Positions 1-6,174 of a stretch of DNA of 9,715 nucleotides are shown piece by piece; position 1 is the first letter of the stretch; each line of letters opens with the position of its first letter. The notes under the pieces were generated by a model. The model was given only the letters and a program-made list of their open reading frames with translations. It was not told the DNA's origin and did not search any database. Where the stretch lies: positions 1-9,715 of the forward strand of contig CAMZKK010000064.1 in assembly GCA_947311175.1 (NCBI GenBank). Reading direction: 5' to 3'. The DNA comes from an uncultured Planctomycetota bacterium (GTDB taxonomy: Bacteria > Planctomycetota > SZUA-567 > JAFGNG01). The position numbers and the translations under genes were made by a program.

Positions 1-321
1 ATCTGTACCAGCGTCAACTCTGATGTTAAGGTCAGCGTCAGCTGATGACCAACGAGAGTTATTTATTGCATCATCTGCATCATTTGCTTCACTACGACGA
101 GTATAAAGCATATCAATCTCTACATCTCCACCAATCTTAATCGCACCTTTTTTCTTAAGGCTAGTAAGACTTTCAGCATCACCACCACCGGCAGGAGCCA
201 TTAACTTAGCTTCAAGTGTAGCGATACGCGCTTGAAGGTCTGACATTTCTGCAGTATCATTAGCAGAAGCTAATGTACCAAACATTACTGTTGCAACTAT
301 AATTGCACTTAAAATTCTCAT
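1..321 (-). CDS. Porin-like outer-membrane protein, N-terminal part (runs off left edge)
   Basis: An open frame of 107 codons begins at the ATG at 319-321 and continues past the window edge, so only the N-terminus is visible. A purine-rich GGGGGA ribosome site (332-337) lies about nine bases upstream and supports this start. The protein opens with a short Sec signal peptide (MRILSAIIVATVMFGTLASA), with likely cleavage after the Ala-Ser-Ala at residues 18-20. Next come a short heptad-like segment (about residues 26-41, with LEAKLMAP) and a Gly/Ala linker. The part that follows, from about residue 59 (IKIGGDVEIDMLYTRR), alternates polar and hydrophobic residues as in the first strands of a beta-barrel. 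Signal, short coiled coil, then barrel is the layout of many porins that attach to peptidoglycan or trimerise through the coiled coil. Inference: an outer-membrane porin of unknown substrate. The rest of the gene is needed to tell a porin from another secreted protein. Confidence 0.6.
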   Translation of the reverse strand, partial: MRILSAIIVATVMFGTLASANDTAEMSDLQARIATLEAKLMAPAGGGDAESLTSLKKKGAIKIGGDVEIDMLYTRRSEANDADDAINNSRWSSADADLNIRVDAGTD

Positions 322-549
322 TTTGCGTATTCCCCCAAAATTAAAAAAAATTTCTAAATAAAATAAATAAATAAACTTTAATGTTCCATTCTCTAAAATT
401 ACTCTTTTTGCTCAAACCTCCTGTTTAAAACTACTTGTATTTTCTAAAACTTAAATCATCACGATACTTCGTATATCATCGTCTAAACTAAACTAAAACT
501 AAAATACAAAACAACAACCTCTACATTCCGCAGAGTTATATTTCTAAGA

Positions 550-577
550 ATTATATATCTACCATGAATGAATACAA
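550..577 (-). promoter_or_regulatory. Candidate promoter for the porin-like gene
   Basis: On the minus strand TTGTAT (572-577) is followed after 16 bases by a perfect TATAAT (550-555). The -10 box matches the sigma-70 consensus fully; the -35 box shares only TTG. Transcription would start near 543 and give a leader of about 220 bases before the porin-like start codon. In so AT-rich a region a chance TATAAT is quite possible. Confidence 0.3.
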
Positions 578-690
578 GAAAAAAAATAAACTTTTTATGT
601 TTTTTTTTAAATTTATTTGCCGACAAAAAAAAGAAACAGACATATCGCTTTTCGATGTTTTTTCTTGCGTTAACTAAGCATTCCTTTTTA

Positions 691-726
691 TTATAACACA
701 TTATTAATTTATAACACATTATTAAT
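691..726. repeat. Perfect 18-bp tandem duplication upstream of the kinase gene
   Basis: The 18-base unit TTATAACACATTATTAAT occurs twice head to tail, at 691-708 and 709-726, without a mismatch. The second copy ends 34 bases before the kinase start codon. A TATTAT at 689-694, 18 bases after TTGCGT (665-670), is a possible -10 box overlapping the first copy. The position fits paired regulator-binding sites or a recent slippage duplication; the sequence alone does not decide. Confidence 0.85.
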
Positions 727-760
727 ATCAACTATCAGGCAGGCATGGGGTAAATTCATA

Positions 761-1864
761 ATGAATGACAAAATTAAAATTATTCTTGCAGACGATGATT
801 CTATTCTTAGAAAAATCACGGCAAAGAATCTTCGCGGTTGCGGATTTGAGGTAATTGAGGCAGTCAATGGTGTAGAAGCGGTTGAACTATCAACACAAGA
901 AAAACCAGAAATTGCGATTTTAGATATAATGATGCCTAAGCTATCAGGAATAGATGCCTGCAGGCTAATAAAAGAACACCCTAAAACAAAACATACCTAC
1001 ATCCTGTTTTTGACAGCAAAAGATAATATTAGAGATATCATAAGCGGTCTATCTGATGAAAAGGCTGATGATTACATTACAAAGCCTTTTAATATGCATG
1101 AATTAATAGCTAGGGTTGAAGCTGGAGCAAGAATAAAAAAACTTCAAAACAAACTTGAAGAACAAAATATAAAGCTTAAAGCATCATTGGATGCTCAAGC
1201 AAGATTTTTAGGGCTGGCTGCCCATGACCTAAGAAGCCCCCTTGCAATTATCAATACCTACATGTCTCTCATCGGAAAAGATATTATACCCATCGATGAA
1301 ATAAAAGATACCTGTATCCGTAGAGCAGAAGGAATGATGCAATTAATTGATGATGTGCTTGATATAACCAAAATAAATTGTGGAACGGTTGAATATAATC
1401 CACAAAAGTCAAATATTGTTAAAACAATATCAGATACCGTTTCTCTATATGAACCGGTGGCTGAAAATAAAAAAATCAACCTATATCTCAATACTAAGGA
1501 AATGACAATATATTGTAATTGTGATAAAAAAAGAATTTCTGAAATATTTGAAAATTTAATAAGTAACGCTATTAAGTATTCACCGGAGAATACAAATGTG
1601 ACTATAAATATAAAGAAAGAATATCAATATGTGATTATTGAGGTGATTGATCAAGGTGAAGGAATTTTATCAGAGAATATATCAAAAATATTTGAGCCAT
1701 TTGCAACTATCGAGTCAAGCACTCAAAAACAAGTTCCTCACACCAACCTAGGGCTAGCCATTGTCAAAAAACTTATAGAATTACACAAAGGGACGATTGA
1801 GGTATATAGCGATGGCATTGAAAAAGGGACAAACTTCACCGTCAAAATACCGATTAACAATTAA
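761..1864 (+). CDS. Soluble receiver-histidine kinase (REC-HisKA-HATPase_c)
   Basis: A 367-residue two-component signalling protein with the receiver first and the kinase second, and no membrane segment or sensor domain. Receiver, about residues 5-122: acidic pocket D11-D12, phospho-acceptor D55 in ILDIMMPKLSG, T85 in FLTAK, and K108 in DDYITKPF. A charged helix at about 123-145 links to the dimerisation domain, whose H-box AHDLRSPL carries the phosphorylated H155. The ATPase domain has an N-box (ENLISNAIKYS, N265 and N269), a G1 box (DQGEG, 297-301), an F-box (IFEPF) and a G2 box reading NLGLAI at 329-334, where GLGLAI is usual. Such proteins normally respond to phosphorylation of their receiver by another kinase and pass phosphate to a separate partner. 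Neither partner is in the window. The ribosome site is weak (GGGG at 747-750, ten bases from the ATG). The gene is single, ending at a strong terminator shared with the convergent glutamate dehydrogenase gene. Input and output are unknown. Confidence 0.93.
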   Translation: MNDKIKIILADDDSILRKITAKNLRGCGFEVIEAVNGVEAVELSTQEKPEIAILDIMMPKLSGIDACRLIKEHPKTKHTYILFLTAKDNIRDIISGLSDEKADDYITKPFNMHELIARVEAGARIKKLQNKLEEQNIKLKASLDAQARFLGLAAHDLRSPLAIINTYMSLIGKDIIPIDEIKDTCIRRAEGMMQLIDDVLDITKINCGTVEYNPQKSNIVKTISDTVSLYEPVAENKKINLYLNTKEMTIYCNCDKKRISEIFENLISNAIKYSPENTNVTINIKKEYQYVIIEVIDQGEGILSENISKIFEPFATIESSTQKQVPHTNLGLAIVKKLIELHKGTIEVYSDGIEKGTNFTVKIPINN

Positions 1865-1878
1865 CAATGAATTAATAA

Positions 1879-1926
1879 TAATAAATAAAGGTGCTTTAGA
1901 TATCGCTAAAGCACCTTTATTTATTA
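1879..1926. terminator. Bidirectional intrinsic terminator between kinase and gdhA
   Basis: A perfect inverted repeat of 21 base pairs (1879-1899 with 1906-1926) encloses a six-base loop, ATATCG. The inner stem contains GGTGC/GCACC, and the outer stem is A-rich on the left and T-rich on the right. On either strand the transcript therefore shows a stable hairpin whose 3' arm ends in a U-rich run. It starts 15 bases after the kinase stop codon and lies 66 bases beyond the glutamate dehydrogenase stop, so it probably ends both convergent transcripts. Confidence 0.9.
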
Positions 1927-1991
1927 ACTATCAACTTTTAATTAAATTCCGTAACATATACCATTTTATGATATAATTGCGAAATTTAAAT

Positions 1992-3245
1992 TTATACCCA
2001 TCCTCTTAATTTAGTTGCTTCAGCTACTCTTTGAACACTAACAAGATATGCGGCTGAACGCATATGAACACTTTGTTTTTTATGCATTTCATATACAGCT
2101 TGGAAGGCACTGCTCATTTTTTGTTCCAAACGCTCGTGAACTTCTTCGATTGTCCAGTAGAAGTTATAGCTATTCTGAACTTGTTCAAAATAAGATACAG
2201 TTACTCCACCTGCATTTGCAAGAAAATCTGGTATCACGAATGAACCATTTTTAAACAAGATTTCATCAGCTTCTGGGGTTGTTGGACCATTTGCAAGTTC
2301 ACAAACAATCTTTGCCTTGATGTTATTGGCATTATCCTTTGTAATTGTATATTCAAGTGCTGATGGAAATAGAACGGTACAATCTAGTTCTAATAGTTTT
2401 TCATTGCTGATAGGGGTAGTTCCTGGGAAATCTGCAACGCCACCGGTTTTAAGTTTGTGATCAATCAGATCCTTAGCATTAATTCCTTCCTCACAGTAAA
2501 CTCCGCCCTTTGAATCACTAGCGGCAATCAATTTTAGACCAAGCAATTCTTCACCAAGACTAGCGGCAAATTGTCCAGCATTGCCAAACCCTTGAACAGC
2601 CATACTTTGACCTTTTAATTCTATCCCTGAAGCCTTACCAGCTTCACGAACAGTTATAACTCCACCACGAGCAGTTGCATCTCCCCTGCCTTGACTTCCA
2701 CCAAGAGCAAGAGGCTTGCCGGTAATTACCCCTGGATGTCTTTCTCTGGTAATTGTTTCATATTCATCCATCATCCATGCCATAATTTGTGGAGTTGTAT
2801 ATACATCTGGAGCTGGGACATCTTTAGTTACACCAAAAACATCGGCAAGAGCTCTAATATAACCTCTGGCGAGTCTTTCTTTTTCACCTTCAGATAATTC
2901 CTTAGGATTGCAAATAACTCCACCTTTACCACCACCAAGAGGAATGCCAACAACTGAACATTTCCATGTCATCCAAGTAGCAAGAGCTCTAACGGTGTCA
3001 ATTGTTTCTTCCCAATGCCAACGCAAACCACCCTTTGCCGGACCACGAGCAACATTATGCTCTACTCTAAACCCAGTAAACATTTTAGTATTGCCATCAT
3101 CCATCTTTACCGGAATCCGAACAGTAAACTCTTTTTGTGGCCAACGCAAAAACTCATGCATTGACTCATCTAGTCCTAAAATCTTTGCTGCCTCGTCAAG
3201 TTGCTCCTGTGCCATCTTAAATGGATTATTAACTTCAGCCATCAT
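1992..3245 (-). CDS. gdhA: Glutamate dehydrogenase, hexameric class
   Basis: A 417-residue enzyme of the Glu/Leu/Phe/Val dehydrogenase family, the usual length for hexameric glutamate dehydrogenases. It interconverts glutamate with 2-oxoglutarate plus ammonium using NAD(P) in the cytoplasm. The N-terminal substrate domain has the expected residues: K71 in GPAKGGLRW, K95 in MTWKC, catalytic K107 in PLGGGKGG and D147 in APDVYT. These correspond to K89, K113, K125 and D165 of the Clostridium symbiosum enzyme. The nucleotide domain begins at about 180-195 with GGSQGRGDATARGG and has the Rossmann loop GFGNAG at 219-224. I cannot assign NAD or NADP preference. An AGGAG ribosome site lies five bases before the first ATG (3243-3245); the next codon (3240-3242) is also ATG and could be used. 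The gene stands alone and ends at the hairpin at 1879-1926. Glutamate is the substrate of the ProB/ProA enzymes encoded further right, but there is no operon link. Confidence 0.95.
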   Translation of the reverse strand: MMAEVNNPFKMAQEQLDEAAKILGLDESMHEFLRWPQKEFTVRIPVKMDDGNTKMFTGFRVEHNVARGPAKGGLRWHWEETIDTVRALATWMTWKCSVVGIPLGGGKGGVICNPKELSEGEKERLARGYIRALADVFGVTKDVPAPDVYTTPQIMAWMMDEYETITRERHPGVITGKPLALGGSQGRGDATARGGVITVREAGKASGIELKGQSMAVQGFGNAGQFAASLGEELLGLKLIAASDSKGGVYCEEGINAKDLIDHKLKTGGVADFPGTTPISNEKLLELDCTVLFPSALEYTITKDNANNIKAKIVCELANGPTTPEADEILFKNGSFVIPDFLANAGGVTVSYFEQVQNSYNFYWTIEEVHERLEQKMSSAFQAVYEMHKKQSVHMRSAAYLVSVQRVAEATKLRGWV

Positions 3246-3291
3246 TTCCTCTCCTATAAAAAAACATAAAAACGATACAATTGAAGAAATA

Positions 3292-3319
3292 AATGTATTT
3301 TCTAAATTAAAGATTACAA
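3292..3319 (-). promoter_or_regulatory. Possible promoter of gdhA
   Basis: On the minus strand TTGTAA (3314-3319) and TACATT (3292-3297) are 16 bases apart; each matches four of six sigma-70 consensus positions. Transcription would begin about 40 bases upstream of the start codon. This is the best pair I can find in this 167-base divergent gap, but the evidence is weak. Confidence 0.25.
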
Positions 3320-3412
3320 GATGTTTTTTTGTTATTTTTAAATATTTTTTTTAGCAATAATCACTATAATGCTTATTATTAAATATAATTTTATGGCTGA
3401 GATTATTTAAAC

Positions 3413-4366
3413 ATGTGCAAAAAATACAACGATTCAGATTTAGTTGAGGTACCATGTCCTCTCTGCGGAGCAAATTCTTCTCATTTTTTTGGTAGCGAAC
3501 GGACACTAAACACAGTAACCTGCACAGAATGTGCCCTGCTTTACGTCACCCCAAGATTATCAACCACAAAATTAACAGAAATTTATTCAAAATATTATCA
3601 TCGCCAAAACCATTGGCAAGAATACATTAAAGACAACAATCTCAGCAACACGGGGATTAAAAAAGCTGATAAATCACTTGATTTGTGGAACACTCGCTAT
3701 CAAGAGATATGGAACAACCTAAAACCAAGACTAGACTGTTCGAGACCATTAAGACACATAGATATTGGAGCAGGTTCAAGCAGTTGGAGTAATTGGCTCA
3801 AAGCCAATGCAAAGGCAGAGATTGAATTTTGGACATTTGATATCTCAGAAAACTACAAAACAAGTCAAGAGAACAACACTAAATCAATTGTTGCACCCAA
3901 CCTAAAAGAAGCAAAAATACCTCGTAACTATTTTGATTTAATTACCTTATTTGATGTTATCGAGCATTATGAAAATCCAAATGACGAATTAAATGAAATC
4001 ACCAAATTACTAAGCAAAGAAGGTTGTCTCTTCATTCAAACACCAAATGCATGGTGGATTAAAATCAAATATAAGATTTCTAAGGTGATACCCAAGGCAA
4101 TAACAAAAAATCTTGTCGCAGATTATGGAATATTACTCCCCGAACAACATCTTCAATATTACAATCTTACGACAATTAAAAAACAAGTAAACCAATGCAA
4201 CCTTAAATACATAACAAACTTTGAGGTAAACTGGAAAGAACCATCAACCGGAATTTTATCCAAGATACTATATTTTATAGTCAATCTTCAATGTAAGTTT
4301 ATAAATAAAATAACTAAATCTAAGATTTCTACAAATATTGGAATATCTATAATTGCCAAGAAGTAG
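3413..4366 (+). CDS. Class I SAM-dependent methyltransferase with N-terminal zinc-ribbon-like motif
   Basis: A 317-residue protein. The N-terminus carries two Cys pairs, CPLC (C15, C18) and CTEC (C37, C40), spaced as in a zinc ribbon. Then follows a Rossmann-type methyltransferase: motif I HIDIGAGS (115-122), the acidic ribose-binding D143 in FDIS, and DLITLFDVIEHYENP (175-189), typical of Methyltransf_11/23-type enzymes. HLQYYNLTTIKK (246-257) resembles the HLYYFS-type segment common after the core of these enzymes. Family members with this Cys4 plus methyltransferase layout are often encoded among surface polysaccharide genes and methylate sugars or lipid-linked glycans. The real substrate is not visible. 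No good ribosome site precedes the ATG; I chose this start because an in-frame stop lies just upstream at 3408-3410 in another reading (a five-codon ATG-to-TAA frame at 3393) and because the Cys pairs need this N-terminus. It converges on the glycosyltransferase gene, with one base between stops. The protein is rich in Lys, Asn and Ile. Confidence 0.82.
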   Translation: MCKKYNDSDLVEVPCPLCGANSSHFFGSERTLNTVTCTECALLYVTPRLSTTKLTEIYSKYYHRQNHWQEYIKDNNLSNTGIKKADKSLDLWNTRYQEIWNNLKPRLDCSRPLRHIDIGAGSSSWSNWLKANAKAEIEFWTFDISENYKTSQENNTKSIVAPNLKEAKIPRNYFDLITLFDVIEHYENPNDELNEITKLLSKEGCLFIQTPNAWWIKIKYKISKVIPKAITKNLVADYGILLPEQHLQYYNLTTIKKQVNQCNLKYITNFEVNWKEPSTGILSKILYFIVNLQCKFINKITKSKISTNIGISIIAKK

Positions 4367-4367
4367 A

Positions 4368-5441
4368 TTAATCATCAAAAAAACCAAATGGGAAAAACTC
4401 ACAGTCTTCCGCAACATCTTCCTGTATTTTATTTATGTAATCGGGTCTAAAGAAAGAAACACTGCTCTTTGGTATTATAACCTTATCATTACAGGAAAAC
4501 AAATTATTTAAAAAAACTGTCAGCTCTCTTGCTGAATTATAGACACCATGTTTTTTGAGATATCTTGCCCTAATCCCATTATAACTATCAACATTTTTAA
4601 GCATAGCAACCGCAACTTTTGCCATATCCTCCGGAGAACAAACCTCTCCACTACCACCGACAACAAACTTTTGACCACCGTAAATATTTTTATTGAGACA
4701 AACCGGAATATCACAAAGCAACAGTTGGTCAAGATAACGAGGTCGTGCATCCCATTCAGAATTTACAATCCCTACCCTTGACTGCCTCATTGCTTGAGAA
4801 AATTCTTCTTTTTCAACAAAGCCTTCATTTAATATTAAATTCCCATTATCAATAAATGGTTGTAAGCGAGCCATACTATCTGAAGATATCTTGTTTTTAT
4901 AGACAAACAAAATCATCTTGTACTTAACACACAATTTCACTACCAAGTCGACAGTTAAGTCAAATCTTTTTTCGCGATAATTCTCAGCCCAAGTGCAATT
5001 TATAAAATCATATTTTTTTTCATCTTTATTTCCTGGAAAAGACCTGCTCAATGATGAATGAAAATCCATATCGCCTAATGGAATATGGGGAATAGATTTT
5101 ATTTGCTCAGGAACATCATCACTTGTATAACCAGAGGCAGAAAGAATATCAACATAGTTATCTGCAGGAATACCGGCAAACATAGGCAGGCAAATAATTT
5201 TTCCCCCTTGCTTGGAAAACTTTAATAAATCCCAAAGTTCGGAAATAGACATTCTTCGTTTTAGTTGAAATAATGCGACCTTACCTTTATCGGTAACAAA
5301 AAGATTGTCATCAGAACCAGCAAAAGATGCATCAGGATTCCATCGCCTTGACTTAATATGCTTACTTATTTGTTTTAGAAAAAATGATTCAACCAACCGT
5401 ATGCTGCGGTCATTAAATTTATCAAAAATATTATTACCCAT
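4368..5441 (-). CDS. Probable GT-B-fold glycosyltransferase
   Basis: A 357-residue cytoplasmic protein without signal peptide or clear membrane segment. The C-terminal half resembles the donor-binding domain of family 1/4 glycosyltransferases. There is a nucleotide-domain strand at about 172-183 (VKYKMILFVYKNK), then NEGFVEKEEFSQAMRQSRVG (205-224). The block at 227-260 contains NSEWDARPRYLDQLLLCDIP and then LNKNIYGGQKFV. It matches the pattern in which an acidic and Pro-Arg segment contacts the nucleotide sugar and a Gly-Gly follows. SGEVCSPEDMAKVAVAML (264-281) fits the usual closing helix. The N-terminal half, with DNLFVTDKGKVALFQLKRR, is not recognisable to me. Donor and acceptor are unknown. 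The ATG lies two bases after the lipoprotein stop codon, so translation is probably coupled. It is the last gene of the minus-strand set and has no obvious terminator before the convergent methyltransferase gene. An unrelated GT-B-like protein cannot be excluded. Confidence 0.68.
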   Translation of the reverse strand: MGNNIFDKFNDRSIRLVESFFLKQISKHIKSRRWNPDASFAGSDDNLFVTDKGKVALFQLKRRMSISELWDLLKFSKQGGKIICLPMFAGIPADNYVDILSASGYTSDDVPEQIKSIPHIPLGDMDFHSSLSRSFPGNKDEKKYDFINCTWAENYREKRFDLTVDLVVKLCVKYKMILFVYKNKISSDSMARLQPFIDNGNLILNEGFVEKEEFSQAMRQSRVGIVNSEWDARPRYLDQLLLCDIPVCLNKNIYGGQKFVVGGSGEVCSPEDMAKVAVAMLKNVDSYNGIRARYLKKHGVYNSARELTVFLNNLFSCNDKVIIPKSSVSFFRPDYINKIQEDVAEDCEFFPFGFFDD

Positions 5442-5443
5442 TC

Positions 5444-6109
5444 TTATTTTCTATTAAAGATGTGTTTAAATCTATTTGATTTATATCCAAGCTTCTTCTC
5501 TTTGATTTTTCCCATGCGATAGGTGACAACCCTATCCTCTACACCATCGCTATTATCATCGTAAAATATAGCTACTCTTTTCTTTGCAGGCACGTATTTC
5601 TTCAAATCTACAATAGATTTAGAATCATCGATGATTGTTGATAAAAATTCAATCCCACCCTTAAATTTAAAACGAGTGTCAAAATTTCCATCAAAATCTT
5701 TATCCCACTTTTCAGTCCAATTATTAAATGAAGAGTAGCTCACTACGTAGTCATAATTTCCATCAAAATTATCATCTCTCTCAATTCCACAAATCAGCCC
5801 TTTTTCATTATCGTAATATACAATAAAATCTATTAAATCATCACTATTTCTGTCAACCTCTTCTCGAACAAGAACCCCTCCGTCATAATACCGCCAAAGG
5901 TCAAATCTGCCATCATTTAATAGCGAATCGAATTTTTTATAGAAAACCTGGTAATCTTTACTGTAGGCTACCCCACGCCATCCTTCTTTAGACACAACTT
6001 CCGGATTAGAAGTAACAACTTTTGGCACATTGCCAACCGTATCAAATATAAAACAACCACTAAATAGTGATAATATTACAGCAACAAAAGCAATATTTAA
6101 TAAACGCAT
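5444..6109 (-). CDS. Lipoprotein with aspartate-rich (DxNxDGxxD) repeats
   Basis: A 221-residue exported lipoprotein. The signal peptide (residues 1-18) ends in a lipobox, LFSGC, with C19 as the acylated residue; the following Phe-Ile-Phe gives no clear inner-membrane retention signal. A perfect AGGAGG (6115-6120) lies five bases before the ATG. From residue 60 the chain is built of units of about 24 residues ending in an acidic loop: NDGRFD (65-70), DRNSDDLID (86-94), DDNFDGNYD (112-120), DKDFDGNFD (136-144), a degenerate unit ending at D168, and DDNSDGVED (184-192). The final Asp residues fall at 70, 94, 120, 144, 168 and 192. Aromatic strands such as WRYYDGG and FIVYYDN lie between loops. 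Loops of this type resemble calcium-binding EF-hand or thrombospondin-3 sites, and similar lipoproteins occur in Myxococcus-like bacteria. Calcium binding is inference. The next gene starts two bases on. Function unknown; a structural or calcium-dependent surface role is possible. Confidence 0.8.
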   Translation of the reverse strand: MRLLNIAFVAVILSLFSGCFIFDTVGNVPKVVTSNPEVVSKEGWRGVAYSKDYQVFYKKFDSLLNDGRFDLWRYYDGGVLVREEVDRNSDDLIDFIVYYDNEKGLICGIERDDNFDGNYDYVVSYSSFNNWTEKWDKDFDGNFDTRFKFKGGIEFLSTIIDDSKSIVDLKKYVPAKKRVAIFYDDNSDGVEDRVVTYRMGKIKEKKLGYKSNRFKHIFNRK

Positions 6110-6174
6110 AATGACCTCCTATATTATATATAACGACCAAGCGCTATTATCTTATTAGATTATTTTATTTTTCT

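Larger units (their letters stand above)
322..760. other. Divergent intergenic region between porin-like gene and kinase gene
   Basis: This 439-base stretch is very AT-rich and I find no convincing protein gene in it. It separates the minus-strand porin-like gene from the plus-strand kinase, so it should hold both promoters. What can be seen: a perfect 18-bp tandem duplication (691-726) just ahead of the kinase; a candidate minus-strand promoter (550-577); four consecutive CTAAA/CTAAAA units (483-504); and an AGGAGG on the minus strand (417-422) with no start codon at a usable distance. There is also a small hairpin, 642-647 pairing with 653-658 around a CTTTT loop. It is followed on the plus strand by six T and preceded by an A-rich run (U-rich on the minus strand), so it could be a weak terminator or attenuator in either direction. 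Confidence 0.6.

Noticed and set aside
483..504. Four consecutive CTAAA/CTAAAA units as a binding-site array
   Set aside because: Unit length varies (5, 5, 6, 6) and the sequence is simple AT-rich DNA; not enough to call a functional repeat.
564..677. Plus-strand open frame of 37 codons (begins MNEYKKKNK) upstream of the kinase
   Set aside because: No Shine-Dalgarno sequence, composition dictated by A and T runs, no recognisable feature; chance open frame is more likely than a small protein.
483..731. Minus-strand open frame of 82 codons in the porin-kinase intergenic region
   Set aside because: Low-complexity Lys/Phe/Ile/Val-rich translation of AT-rich DNA, no ribosome site before the start, covers the tandem repeat and the candidate porin promoter.
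1982..1993. Palindrome AAATTTAAATTT at the end of gdhA
   Set aside because: Simple A/T alternation with no loop or neighbouring signal; the real terminator is the hairpin at 1879-1926.
2908..3354. Plus-strand open frame of 148 codons
   Set aside because: Lies almost wholly antisense to the well-supported glutamate dehydrogenase gene and its translation has no family character; a shadow of that gene.
3365..3389. Two TATAAT boxes (3365-3370 and 3384-3389) as methyltransferase promoters
   Set aside because: Perfect -10 matches but no acceptable -35 hexamer 16-18 bases upstream of either; TATAAT is expected by chance in DNA this AT-rich. One of them may still be real.
3393..3410. Five-codon frame (MAEII) ending two bases before the methyltransferase ATG as a regulatory leader peptide
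   Set aside because: No ribosome site, no regulatory codons and very short; probably chance.
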